A DNA stretch of 64,000 nucleotides, taken from contig SVDN01000013.1 of the NCBI GenBank assembly GCA_015057825.1, positions 1-64,000 of the forward strand. The letters are read 5' to 3'. Positions within the stretch are counted from its first letter, which is position 1, and each line of letters starts with the position of its first letter. Positions 16,438 through 25,521 of this stretch are shown here, one piece after another. The translations under genes were made by a program, and so were the position numbers. Under the pieces are notes generated by a model, which had not been told where the DNA came from, ran no database searches, and saw only the letters and a list, made by a program, of their open reading frames with translations. The stretch is from Lachnospiraceae bacterium (GTDB lineage Bacteria; Bacillota; Clostridia; Lachnospirales; Lachnospiraceae).

Positions 16438-18267
16438 TCATTCGAAAGCTCGTTTTTTCTTTAAATATATAGTCGTGCCTGCGGCTACAATGCTTATGAT
16501 AGCTATGCCTGTAAACAAGGCGATGTTTGCGCTGTCGCCGGTGGCCGGGCTTGCTGCTTGGATACTTAAGGTCGTTTCGTATATGCCGTTATCGAATACG
16601 GCTGCTATTTTATGTTCGCCGGTTTCCATTGCTTCTAACGTGGCAGCTTTGATTGTGACTATTGTGCTGCCTTTTGTTACGTCATAATCCGTGCCGCGAG
16701 TTAAAACTTTGTTATCGATTTTTAAGCTATCAAAATGTTCAAAGGAATCATCCGTGGCTCCCGTGCTTTTTATGGTAAATGTAAGGTCTTTTCCGCTTCC
16801 TTTTGTCCAAGTAAGCTTGCCTTCCGAATCGGATTTATAAGTAACATTTGAGTCCGGTGTTGGGTTCGGATTTGGTTTAACATATCCAAGCTTTGTAAGG
16901 TCTACCCAGATGGCAGGACGAACATATATTATGCTTGATGTATAGATGTTATTATTTCCAAATGCCATACTGCCAACCATATGTACACAGCTTGCCACTC
17001 TTGCATCAGATTCTTTAAGAGAACGAGTCCAATAATCATCAAGTGCTTGTCTTCCTTTCGACATACACCTCATCATACTTGCAAAGCCATAATCCGTATT
17101 GGTAAGTTCTTCTATTGAGAGTAAAAATACATAGTCATTTGTATCATCACCCACACTGTTTTCCACCGTAGTTTCTAGAATTGCTTCCTTTTCCGCATCC
17201 GTAAATGCAGTTTTATAAAATCCGTCATTATCGGAATTTAACCATGCTCTGATGTCGGAGTTTTCCCATGTGGTGCTATACGCGTCCGAATTCTGATATG
17301 CTTTTTCTTCCGAGAGGATATCACTTGTAAAAAGTAATGCTTTTTCACCATCAACTTTTAATACATTCCACACTATATCATTGCCGTTATCTTTCCCCAT
17401 AGTAACAATATCATAATCTACATTTTTAATATCCACTTGTTTCTCGGCTTGTTCCAAAGCGACCCCTTGAAGATTGATTCTCAAAGCCGGACGCACACCA
17501 AAGTCATCCTGATCTGCTACATTGCCTCCATACGCAATGGCCTCGCCACTGTCGGATACATATGAGGCGTATTCATCATAGCTGCCCGGCGAGCGCAGCC
17601 AATAAAAGCCGCCGCCGTCGGCGTCGTCTTTATATACACCCTGTGAGACTGCATAATCCGTTACGGTTGCAATTCTTGCCTGGTCGTATATTGCAAAATT
17701 GTCGCTGAATTTATATGAAGTTTCTTTTATTTCATCCAAGGATAATAAGAAAATCTTGTCTGTTGTATCATCTCCGCCGTCTTTACCAAAGATGGGGTTA
17801 TCGGCATTTATTACAACTGTATCTTTAATAACAGCTTTTTGTGCAGTGGAAAATGCTGTATTATAAAAGCCTTCATCATCATTCATATCCGTACTGTTTA
17901 ACCATTTTCTTAAGTCGCACGTTTCCCATTTGACGTAATCGTAATTTTCATTGTATTTCTTACAATCCAGTATTTGGTCTGCAACTATAAGGACATCTGT
18001 AGGGTCTGTTGCATCCAATATCTGCCATGTTATTGGCGTTGCATCATCCCAGTCTATATCCCCGTCATTATTCTTGTCGTATTGAGGATATGAACCAAAT
18101 TCTATGGTGTTTCTTGTAACAAAAGTTACTCTTGGATTTTGGGGCCATGTTTTTCCGTTCGTATCATCTGCCATAACAGTCGTTGCGCATGTCGGCAAAA
18201 CTACTGCCGCTGTGGCAAGAAAAGAAAGCAAGCTTCCCCATAATCTTTTGATTTTAGTTTTTTCCAT
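16438..18267 (-). CDS. Sortase-anchored surface protein with two DUF6273-like domains
   Basis: A 609-residue protein with a signal peptide (residues 1-34, ending ATTVMADD). Residues 50-285 and 295-465 are two copies of a DUF6273-like domain, each with a WQIL/WNVL strand, LRKWLNS/IRAWLNS, KIFLLSLDE/YVFLLSIEE and a final RPAL/RPAI strand. Residues 475-570 look like an X2-type Ig-like module. The C-terminus has the sorting signal SPATGD, a hydrophobic helix and KKKRAFE. It is expected on the cell wall; the ligand is unknown. It lies inside the gap between rnr and smpB. Confidence 0.8.
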   Translation of the reverse strand: MEKTKIKRLWGSLLSFLATAAVVLPTCATTVMADDTNGKTWPQNPRVTFVTRNTIEFGSYPQYDKNNDGDIDWDDATPITWQILDATDPTDVLIVADQILDCKKYNENYDYVKWETCDLRKWLNSTDMNDDEGFYNTAFSTAQKAVIKDTVVINADNPIFGKDGGDDTTDKIFLLSLDEIKETSYKFSDNFAIYDQARIATVTDYAVSQGVYKDDADGGGFYWLRSPGSYDEYASYVSDSGEAIAYGGNVADQDDFGVRPALRINLQGVALEQAEKQVDIKNVDYDIVTMGKDNGNDIVWNVLKVDGEKALLFTSDILSEEKAYQNSDAYSTTWENSDIRAWLNSDNDGFYKTAFTDAEKEAILETTVENSVGDDTNDYVFLLSIEELTNTDYGFASMMRCMSKGRQALDDYWTRSLKESDARVASCVHMVGSMAFGNNNIYTSSIIYVRPAIWVDLTKLGYVKPNPNPTPDSNVTYKSDSEGKLTWTKGSGKDLTFTIKSTGATDDSFEHFDSLKIDNKVLTRGTDYDVTKGSTIVTIKAATLEAMETGEHKIAAVFDNGIYETTLSIQAASPATGDSANIALFTGIAIISIVAAGTTIYLKKKRAFE

Positions 18268-18326
18268 AATATACCTCTCCGTTTTTTATATAAACTTATA
18301 TGAAAAATTATAACATATGCAAATAT

Positions 18327-18386
18327 AAAAATATACCGCCCCAAGGGTTAGATTTCTATAGTCTAACTTTTGGGCGGTATATTTTT
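18327..18386 (-). terminator. Strong terminator after rnr
   Basis: A long stem pairs AAAAATATACCGCCC (18327-18341) with GGGCGGTATATTTTT (18372-18386), with a second inner stem AAGGGTTAGA/TCTAACTTTT. A-rich and T-rich flanks make it functional on both strands. It separates rnr from the downstream surface protein gene, which therefore needs its own promoter in 18268-18326. Confidence 0.85.
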
Positions 18387-18396
18387 ATAAGTCTTT

Positions 18397-20574
18397 TTAA
18401 ACAAATTTAAAATCAATCGTTCTTGCAGCTTTATCTGCGCCGGTTACTTTTATTGTTACAACTTGTCCCAGTTTATATGTAATGCCGGTGTGTTCGCCTC
18501 TTACTATCATTTCTTCTTCGTAGAAATCATAGAAATCTCCTTTTATATCTTTTAAACGAACCATGCCTTCCACAGTATTGTAGAGTTCTACATATATTCC
18601 CCAGGATGTAAGTCCTGATATTACACCTTCGTATTCGTTGCCGATTTTATCCAACATATACTCTGCTTTTTTAAGCTTGTCCGTGTCATATTCCGCATCG
18701 TTTGCTCTGCGTTCTGTTACGCTTGAATTGCGCGCTACTTCGGGCAGTATGTTGATATAATGATTTACGCGATTGTCGTCCATCTCACCGTGAAGATTTT
18801 CTTTGATAATCCTATGGATTTGCAAATCCGGATAACGTCTGATGGGTGATGTAAAATGACAATAATAACGTGCAGCAAGGCCGAAATGTCCGTTGGATGA
18901 AGTAGTATAATTTGCGCGTTTCATAGACCTTAAAAGTAGCCTGTTAATTACCGCTTCTTCCGGCGTATCTTTCACCTTATCAAGGATTGCCTGCAATTCT
19001 TTTGAGTGAATTTTGTTAATCTGAGGTCTTAAGGAATATCCGAAATTGTTGATAAAAATGCCGAAATCACGAATCTTTTCTCCGTCCGGCTCCTCATGAC
19101 TTCTGTAAACAAATGGGATTTCAGCCCAAAAATACTCTTCCGCCACGGTTTCGTTTGCCGCAAGCATAAAGTCCTCGATAATTTTTGTTGCTTCGCATCT
19201 TTCATATGGCTTTACTTCCACAACTTTTTTATTTTCATCCAAAGTTATCTTGCTTTCTTTGGAATCGAAGTTTATGGCGCCGCGCTCAACTCTCTTCTTT
19301 CGTAAAATTCTTGATAGCTCAAGCATAATTTCAAACATTTCAATAAAGTCTTTGTTTTCCTTTATTGCATCTTCATCGGCATCAAGTGTTGCCTGAACAC
19401 CGGTGTAAGACATTCTTTTATCAACATTAATCAGTGTTTCACAAATTTCGTGACTTTTTATATTTCCCGATTTATCGAATGCCATGATGCAACTTAAAGC
19501 CAAACGGTCTTCCCCCGCATTAAGGGAACATATACCGTTTGATAATTTCTTCGGAAGCATCGAAATTACACGGTCCACAAGATAAACACTGGTACCGCGC
19601 TTTTTGGCCTCATTATCCAAAGGCGTATCTTCTCTTACATATTCGGATACATCCGCAATATGTACCCCAAGGCTATATCCGTCCTTAGTCTTTTCGATAG
19701 ATATGGCATCATCCAAATCTTTGGCATCTTCGCCGTCGATTGTAACTGTCCTAACATTTCTGAAATCATATCTTGCATATGCTGATGACTTATGATTTGA
19801 AATGCCTTTTTTGGCCATAAAGGCCTTCAATTCAAGCTTGCCGGATTCCACTTTATCCGCAATAGTTTCGCATTGTTTAAGCACTTCATCCGGAAACTCT
19901 TCTTCTATGCCATAATCCTTAATTATGGATACAATATCTACGCCCGGATCGTTAATCGCTCCGATTACCTCAATAATTTCCCCTTCCGGCTTTTTATCCG
20001 CAGAGCCGTAGTCTTTTATTTTAACAACTACTTTGTCGTTGTTCCCCGCCTTTAAATCGCATCCTTCGGCTATATATAGATCAACGCCGATTTTGGAATT
20101 ATCGGGAACAACAAAACCAAAGCTTTTGCTCTTTTTGTATGTACCCACAATCTCTTTAAGGGCGCGCTCAACAATCTTAATAATACGGCCTTCTTTTCTG
20201 GCTCCGCGTTTAAATTTGTTTACAATAACAAGCTGCACCTTGTCGCCGTCAAAAGCATTTAAGGTATCGCGGGCCGGAATATAAATATCATCATCAAATC
20301 CTTCTATAGTTACAAATCCAAAGCCTTTTGCCGTCGCACTAAAAACTCCGACATGGATTTCTTCGATTCCTATGCCGTACTTACCTCGCTTTGAAAGTCC
20401 TATTTTACCCTCGGAAATCAGCTCATCCAAAACAAATTGGAGATTGTCTCTGTTTTCTTTTGGTACATTTAAGACAATTGCAAGTTCTTTTATTTTCATC
20501 GGAACATAATGCTTATCCTGCATAATGTCCATGATTATTTTCTTTCTCTTTTCCGTATCTGTTTTGTTAATCAT
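18397..20574 (-). CDS. rnr: Ribonuclease R
   Basis: A 725-residue 3'-5' exoribonuclease of the RNB family. An N-terminal winged-helix region (residues 1-65) is followed by two cold-shock OB folds (residues 70-220), the RNB catalytic domain with TIDGEDAKDLDDAISIEK (the Asp cluster that binds Mg2+) and HIADVSEYV near residue 310, and a C-terminal S1 domain (YEGVISGLTSWGIYVEL). RNase R degrades structured RNA and works with SmpB-tmRNA in quality control. It follows secG after a hairpin. The smpB gene, usually next, is displaced to 8.5 kb. Confidence 0.96.
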   Translation of the reverse strand: MINKTDTEKRKKIIMDIMQDKHYVPMKIKELAIVLNVPKENRDNLQFVLDELISEGKIGLSKRGKYGIGIEEIHVGVFSATAKGFGFVTIEGFDDDIYIPARDTLNAFDGDKVQLVIVNKFKRGARKEGRIIKIVERALKEIVGTYKKSKSFGFVVPDNSKIGVDLYIAEGCDLKAGNNDKVVVKIKDYGSADKKPEGEIIEVIGAINDPGVDIVSIIKDYGIEEEFPDEVLKQCETIADKVESGKLELKAFMAKKGISNHKSSAYARYDFRNVRTVTIDGEDAKDLDDAISIEKTKDGYSLGVHIADVSEYVREDTPLDNEAKKRGTSVYLVDRVISMLPKKLSNGICSLNAGEDRLALSCIMAFDKSGNIKSHEICETLINVDKRMSYTGVQATLDADEDAIKENKDFIEMFEIMLELSRILRKKRVERGAINFDSKESKITLDENKKVVEVKPYERCEATKIIEDFMLAANETVAEEYFWAEIPFVYRSHEEPDGEKIRDFGIFINNFGYSLRPQINKIHSKELQAILDKVKDTPEEAVINRLLLRSMKRANYTTSSNGHFGLAARYYCHFTSPIRRYPDLQIHRIIKENLHGEMDDNRVNHYINILPEVARNSSVTERRANDAEYDTDKLKKAEYMLDKIGNEYEGVISGLTSWGIYVELYNTVEGMVRLKDIKGDFYDFYEEEMIVRGEHTGITYKLGQVVTIKVTGADKAARTIDFKFV

Positions 20575-20627
20575 TCTTTATTCTTTCCTCAAACGCTTAT
20601 AATCATCCTTGCTTATACATAAGAAAA

Positions 20628-20652
20628 CCCTGAAAGCATCCAACTTTCAGGG
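20628..20652 (-). terminator. Terminator between secG and rnr
   Basis: A perfect nine-base-pair stem, CCCTGAAAG (20628-20636) with CTTTCAGGG (20644-20652), is followed on the minus strand by TTTTCTTATG. It lies just after the secG stop and before the rnr start, so it either ends secG transcripts or lets a fraction through to rnr. Confidence 0.75.
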
Positions 20653-20667
20653 CTGATAGTTTAATTA

Positions 20668-20919
20668 TTACTGGAATAATTTTGAATTCAACAATAAACA
20701 TGCTGCAAGGAAAATGATTGTGCAGATTGTTGTTCCTTTAATAAGTCTGCCTTCTCTTGAACGACCTTTGTTCTTTCCCCAGTATGTATCGCTTGAATCA
20801 CCCATGCTTCCGCTAAGAGCACCAAGTCCCGATGTTTTACTTTCCTGTTTTGCAATAAGCACAACAAGTGCTACGCATATAATCATTACAACAATTGTGA
20901 TTATAACTTTTAATACCAT
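20668..20919 (-). CDS. secG: Protein translocase subunit SecG
   Basis: An 83-residue protein starting at ATG 20917-20919 with SD GGGAGG; a longer reading from 20949 lacks an SD. Two membrane segments lie at about residues 2-22 and 62-80, with the SecG loop QESKTSGLGALSG between them and TYWGKNKGRS after it. SecG assists SecYE during protein export. It precedes rnr, as in many Firmicutes. Confidence 0.9.
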   Translation of the reverse strand: MVLKVIITIVVMIICVALVVLIAKQESKTSGLGALSGSMGDSSDTYWGKNKGRSREGRLIKGTTICTIIFLAACLLLNSKLFQ

Positions 20920-21050
20920 GATTCCTCCCGTTTTGCCGTAAAACGACAAAATCTATGTTATTTAATATTTTAAACAAAGTCATAGCAATATAAAACTGCC
21001 CATAAACATTAAATATATTAGCACATTCAATTGTTCAAATCAAGTACAAT

Positions 21051-22361
21051 TTAATATTTATCTCCAAGAGGTCTCATGCTGCGTTCCATGATGCCTCGCA
21101 TGTAAGCGATTGAGATGCCGTAATTGGTAATAGGCACTTTCGCATCCTGAGCACACTTGATTCTGTATTGCATTTCTTTTTCGTTAAGTGTACAACCTCC
21201 ACAGTGGAAAATAAGGGCATAGTCCTCCAAATTGTCGGGATATTCCGTACCGCTGCTTGTTTCGATTTTAATATCTTTACCGGTGTATTTTCTAATAAGG
21301 TTCGGAAGTTTAACGGTTCCGATATCCTCACAAGTTCTGTGATGTGAACAGCCTTCCGCAATAAGAACCTTGTCACCGTCTTTTAAATTTTCGATTGCTC
21401 TTGCACCGTCATATTGAGGGCGAAGTGTGCCTTTATGGCGGGAGATGAGAATCGAAAAGGAAGTAAGTTCGATATCTTCCGGTACAATATCTTTAACTTT
21501 AAAGAAAACCTGACTGTCGGTTACCACCAGGCGAATGTTTTTGCCAAACTTCTCTATAGTTTCCGCAAGCTGATCGTCTTGAACCACCAAAGCCGTTGCA
21601 TTGTGATCCAAAATATCGCGAATAGTCTGCTGTTGCGGCAATATAAGTCTGCCTTTCGGCGCCGCTTTATCAATAGGAATAACAAGTACTACTATATCGC
21701 CTCTTTCAAGCAAATCTCCGCAAATAGGAAATGGTGCTTGCGTATCGGGTTTTGATGCGGCTATCATTTCTTTAAGCTCGAAAATATTTGTTTTATTTGC
21801 GGCACTTACAATAATCGCACACTGTCTGCCTTCTGTTTTGTTTAAATCTTCAACCAGTGCTTCCGCTCTCTTTTTTCGTTCCCCGTCAAATGTATCGCTT
21901 TTGTTTACAACAACTACGAAAGGAAGTTTTTTCTCTTTAAAGCGCTCAATAAGGAAGCATTCATGGGATGAAAGACCGTGTTTTTCATATGGACAGGCAT
22001 AGCCTTTTTCCTTAGCCATTTCGCTGAACAATGCTGCACTTTCCGATTCTTCTTCGTCCTCAAGGGATGTAACCATTACGGCAATATCAGTCTTATTCAA
22101 GACCTGAAGCCCCTTCTTTACACGAAGTTCTCCAAGCTCGCCGATATCGTCGATACCCGGTGTGTCAATAATCATAACAGGGCCCAAAGGCAAAAGCTCC
22201 ATTGCCTTTTTAACGGGGTCCGTGGTTGTTCCCTTAACATCCGAAACAATTGCAATGTTCTGATCCGTTATGGCATTGATAACGCTGGATTTACCCGCAT
22301 TACGCTTGCCAAAAATACCGATGTGTGTTCTTTCTCCCGATGGTGTTGAATTTAAACTCAT
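21051..22361 (-). CDS. hydF: [FeFe]-hydrogenase maturation GTPase HydF
   Basis: A 436-residue HydF. The GTPase domain has P-loop GKRNAGKSS (residues 18-26), DTPGIDDIGE and NKSD. Dimerisation and cluster-binding domains follow, with the [4Fe-4S] ligands in EGCSHHRT and FHCGGC. HydF is the scaffold on which HydE and HydG assemble the two-iron subcluster of [FeFe]-hydrogenase, so the organism should make or use hydrogen. Residues about 103-136 form an insertion containing two Cys and a His (GYACPYEKHGLSSHEC) that I do not recall from characterised HydF proteins of about 400 residues. hydE, hydG and hydA are not in the window. Confidence 0.95.
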   Translation of the reverse strand: MSLNSTPSGERTHIGIFGKRNAGKSSVINAITDQNIAIVSDVKGTTTDPVKKAMELLPLGPVMIIDTPGIDDIGELGELRVKKGLQVLNKTDIAVMVTSLEDEEESESAALFSEMAKEKGYACPYEKHGLSSHECFLIERFKEKKLPFVVVVNKSDTFDGERKKRAEALVEDLNKTEGRQCAIIVSAANKTNIFELKEMIAASKPDTQAPFPICGDLLERGDIVVLVIPIDKAAPKGRLILPQQQTIRDILDHNATALVVQDDQLAETIEKFGKNIRLVVTDSQVFFKVKDIVPEDIELTSFSILISRHKGTLRPQYDGARAIENLKDGDKVLIAEGCSHHRTCEDIGTVKLPNLIRKYTGKDIKIETSSGTEYPDNLEDYALIFHCGGCTLNEKEMQYRIKCAQDAKVPITNYGISIAYMRGIMERSMRPLGDKY

Positions 22362-22487
22362 AATAATCTCCTTTAATTTAAGTTTACCGTCAGTAAGACT
22401 TCCGGTTTACAAATCTAAATATATACTATCACATAGGCAAATCCACCGCAATAATTGTTATAAAATAAACAATCTTTCAGACTATTA

Positions 22488-22649
22488 TCAAATGCTCCAT
22501 TCCGTTTTTGCCGTTTCCGACATTTTTGTAACTCCATCGTTTAATGTGCTTTTAATTATTGTGCCTGTTGTAGCAATCATGGCAACCGCAATGATTATAC
22601 CGATTACAGAGGCAATAATTTTTCCGTATTGCTCAAAAATGTGATCCAT
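22488..22649 (-). CDS. Flp-pilin-like small membrane protein
   Basis: A 53-residue protein starting at ATG 22647-22649 with SD AGGAG. One membrane helix occupies residues 10-30. The N-terminus MDHIFEQYGKIIASVIGIII closely matches that of the 59-residue protein at 25522-25701. Together they flank the TadA/TadB-like genes. Size and layout suggest Flp-type pilins or minor subunits, though a canonical prepilin peptidase site (G/E-F) is not obvious. It is last in the pilus operon. Confidence 0.6.
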   Translation of the reverse strand: MDHIFEQYGKIIASVIGIIIAVAMIATTGTIIKSTLNDGVTKMSETAKTEWSI

Positions 22650-22704
22650 TATATCTCCTTTCCCCTTTTCTTTCATCAAATTTATCAAGCTTTAAACAGC
22701 TTAA

Positions 22705-23043
22705 TCAATTAATATATCCGTTTATCTCTATGTCTTTTGAAACATTAAATAAGGGAATCGAAAAAGGATATGTCATTTTAACGTAAAGTGCGGGAACCTT
22801 TTCGCCGTACAAATCATATGATTCGTCAACAACGCTTAGTTTGTATCCTTCTTCATCCGCTTTTGCTATACATTTTTCTATCACATCTTCATCATAGTAA
22901 CAGTTTTCCATTTCGGAGCATGCCGACTCGAAAAAGTTCTCGGCGTTTGTAACCTTCACATTTGCAAAAACAAGGCTGAAAGAGCCGAATGCCGCAAATG
23001 CCAAAACAATCACTATCATGAATGTTGAAAGTATTGTTCTCAT
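22705..23043 (-). CDS. Tad-associated small membrane-anchored protein (TadE/TadF-like)
   Basis: A 112-residue protein with an N-terminal membrane helix (residues 5-27) and an extracytoplasmic domain with two Cys (SACSEMENCYYDED). It resembles the 123-residue protein at 25792-26163 in opening (MRTxxxxF) and architecture, so both may be TadE/F-like pseudopilins. Its ATG follows directly on the stop of the 41-residue gene (TAAATG), which couples the two. Confidence 0.6.
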   Translation of the reverse strand: MRTILSTFMIVIVLAFAAFGSFSLVFANVKVTNAENFFESACSEMENCYYDEDVIEKCIAKADEEGYKLSVVDESYDLYGEKVPALYVKMTYPFSIPLFNVSKDIEINGYIN

Positions 23044-23169
23044 TTATCCGATTGAATAGACGACTCCCGCATCTATTAAAGCATTTAAGGCACCCATAAA
23101 TCCCGCAATTATAGTTAATGCAAAGGGTATAACAACAATACCGCTGTATTCTTCAAATATCGTATTCAT
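23044..23169 (-). CDS. 41-residue hydrophobic protein in Tad locus
   Basis: A tiny ORF, MNTIFEEYSGI then a hydrophobic helix with IIAGFMGALNALIDAG, ending at 23044. An SD-like GAAAGGAAT precedes the ATG, and its stop touches the next start codon. The opening (MN/MD-x-IFE-x-Y) resembles the two Flp-like proteins of the locus. It is probably a minor pilin or assembly factor. No homologue is known to me. Confidence 0.5.
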   Translation of the reverse strand: MNTIFEEYSGIVVIPFALTIIAGFMGALNALIDAGVVYSIG

Positions 23170-23188
23170 TACTATCATTCCTTTCTTG

Positions 23189-24502
23189 TTAAAATTTCGA
23201 AATCATATCCGCCGAACCGATTCCGTTTAAGAAAATGCTTACAAAAAGGCTTAAATCCACAACAGTCTTAACAGTGGCAAAATAAAGAGGAAAAGCAATT
23301 ATTTGTTTAAGGCTCGATATAACAGACTCATTTGCCCCTTTTGTGGCATTATCAAGCAACATATAATTTCTTTCCATAAGCGTTGTAAGCTGCTCTTTGC
23401 TCTCTTCGTTTCCAAGCTCCGATATGGAATACAAAAGTTTCATGGCGCTTGTAACTTCCGCAATGTCAAATTCTTTTAAGAAAGCATCATAAGGTTCTAT
23501 TGCTTCGCTGTCTTCTTCAATGCCTCTTAAGAGCTCATATATGGCCTTTTTCAAAATAATGGGCGAAGAACTGTAAGAATTTTGCAAGCACATTTGAACC
23601 GTGTTATGACTTTTTTCCACAACTATTCCTCTTATCCACTCCGGAAATTCAAGCTTTATTTCTTTAACGCATCTGGCAAAAGCAGCCTTATATTTCAAGG
23701 ATGATTTCTTATTTCTTTTTATGGAATCCATAACAAAATCATAATCTCTTAAGATCTGCTTTTCGTTTTTTTCCATATCCAACCAAGAACTTTTAAAAGA
23801 TGCTTGCAGCAAGACGTAAGAAAAAACGCAAGCAAGAAGAAAAATCATGGATACAAGGGAATACAAAGGATTCTTTGTAATATCCACGTATTTACCGAAG
23901 AAAAGACTAAGAGTGCAAACCAAAGCCGCCAATACAACACCCACCGCATAATGAATCTTTATTTCACTCTTTTTCTTTTGATAAATGATTGTTCTGTCTA
24001 TCCAAGCATTATTATCTTTTATGAGTAGGCCCAAAGCGCCCTTATAGTCTTTACTTCCTTCAACTTCCACGCTTATAAGAAATTTGTGAAGTTCTCTCAT
24101 TCTTCGACATCCGTAATCTTTTTCGATTTTAAAAAATGCCTCTTCCCATATTGTTTTGTCTTCCGCCTCGGATATACCGTTTTCCAAGTATTCTATGGCT
24201 TCTCCGATAGATTTTTTCATCTTGCTTTTTGCCGTAACAAGATATGTATCTTTTAGACTTTCCAATATTTTTTCGCTTTTTAAAAATGAGGAACTCATCT
24301 GAATCAAGTAATCGCTTACAAGTTTAAACTTTTTCGATTCTCTTATAAGACATTCGTGAGCTTTTACCACTATGGGAACGGATAAAATCGATAAAATGCC
24401 CAGCATAAAAATATGCAGCGGACTTACCCTGTATAATATTCCAAAAGCAATACTTAAGGGAACCATAAGAGCGGATACAAGAATATTTTTCTTATTTGTC
24501 AT
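23189..24502 (-). CDS. Tad pilus inner-membrane platform protein (TadB/TadC-like)
   Basis: A 437-residue protein with two N-terminal membrane segments (residues 8-45), a charged helical cytosolic region, two more (about 185-235), and a C-terminal hydrophobic region (about 405-430). This matches T2SF-type platform proteins that work with a TadA ATPase. Sequence divergence is high, so the call leans on topology and context. It overlaps the ATPase gene by four bases. A full Tad locus normally has both TadB and TadC, but here only one is present. Confidence 0.65.
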   Translation of the reverse strand: MTNKKNILVSALMVPLSIAFGILYRVSPLHIFMLGILSILSVPIVVKAHECLIRESKKFKLVSDYLIQMSSSFLKSEKILESLKDTYLVTAKSKMKKSIGEAIEYLENGISEAEDKTIWEEAFFKIEKDYGCRRMRELHKFLISVEVEGSKDYKGALGLLIKDNNAWIDRTIIYQKKKSEIKIHYAVGVVLAALVCTLSLFFGKYVDITKNPLYSLVSMIFLLACVFSYVLLQASFKSSWLDMEKNEKQILRDYDFVMDSIKRNKKSSLKYKAAFARCVKEIKLEFPEWIRGIVVEKSHNTVQMCLQNSYSSSPIILKKAIYELLRGIEEDSEAIEPYDAFLKEFDIAEVTSAMKLLYSISELGNEESKEQLTTLMERNYMLLDNATKGANESVISSLKQIIAFPLYFATVKTVVDLSLFVSIFLNGIGSADMISKF

Positions 24503-25518
24503 ATTCCCACCTTCCTTAACTTGGATTTAATACCCCAAAGCGCATTTTCATTTAATTTTTCCGATATATCTTTGTTAAAGACTTCCCTGGCAAAGTTTTC
24601 ATAGCTTCCCTTGTTTTCATCGTATTCTCGTGAAAAAACCACAATTTGAGATATCCTTCGGCTGATTCCCAAACTGCTTAAAGACGCCTCAACCATTATG
24701 CCTATATCCAAATGATTGTGTAGAATGTTTATAAAACGCTCATTTGAAAGATCTCCCGCCATGGCGGCCATTCTGTCGGGAATAGACTTGGCATCATCCG
24801 TATGAATGGTGGTTAAGATATGGCAACCGTCGCATATGCCTTTGATAAGCTCATTTACTTCCTCTCCTCTTGCTTCCGAAAGAAGAGTCCATTTGGCGTT
24901 ATGTCTTAAACTTCCCTTGATTGCTTCTTCAAAGCTTAAGTTTTTCCCCACTCGAATCTCCACACAGTCTTTTTCGGGATTTACCATTGAATAATGAATT
25001 TCGAAACTATCCTCAATAGTCACGGCTCTTTCGTTAGCCGGTATGAATTTGCTTAAGAATTTTAGAAGTTCGGTCTTTCCGGCCCCGGGAAGGCCTCCGA
25101 TCACGATATTGCAATGAGCTTTTATTGCTTCCTTCAGAAAATCGATTGTTTCTTTGCTGCAATAATTTGTTTCAAGCATTGTTTTTTCGCTTATTCTGCA
25201 CTCGGGCGGAAGCTTTCTTATTGCGATGCTGTCATTTCCCGCCAATACGCTTTCGTGATAAATAGATATTCTGAGTTTGTCCGTTTGTGCCTCAAGTAAA
25301 GGGCTTTCTTTATTAAAATGTGTCTTCACCATGTTTGCGAAGCGATTGGAAATATCCTTTACAAATTTAGAACTAAGCTTTAAATCCGACTTATATACGC
25401 CCTTTTTTAAATCGCTTATCCACAAGTCTTTGCCGTTCCAATTGATGTCGGTAACGTTATCGTCGTCAATAAACTCGTCAATTTCATCGAGACATACGCT
25501 GTCTAATCTGATGTCCAT
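24499..25518 (-). CDS. Tad pilus assembly ATPase (TadA/CpaF family)
   Basis: A 339-residue type II/IV secretion ATPase. Walker A is GGLPGAGKTE near residue 145, the Asp box TIEDSFEIHY follows, and LRHNAKWTLLSEARGEE carries the Walker B equivalent. The His box is LTTIHTDDAKSIPDRMAAM. CpaF proteins are usually 400-500 residues, so the N-terminal domain is short. It powers pilin polymerisation with the membrane protein encoded immediately downstream (ATGA-type overlap). Confidence 0.88.
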   Translation of the reverse strand: MDIRLDSVCLDEIDEFIDDDNVTDINWNGKDLWISDLKKGVYKSDLKLSSKFVKDISNRFANMVKTHFNKESPLLEAQTDKLRISIYHESVLAGNDSIAIRKLPPECRISEKTMLETNYCSKETIDFLKEAIKAHCNIVIGGLPGAGKTELLKFLSKFIPANERAVTIEDSFEIHYSMVNPEKDCVEIRVGKNLSFEEAIKGSLRHNAKWTLLSEARGEEVNELIKGICDGCHILTTIHTDDAKSIPDRMAAMAGDLSNERFINILHNHLDIGIMVEASLSSLGISRRISQIVVFSREYDENKGSYENFAREVFNKDISEKLNENALWGIKSKLRKVGI

Positions 25519-25521
25519 ATG

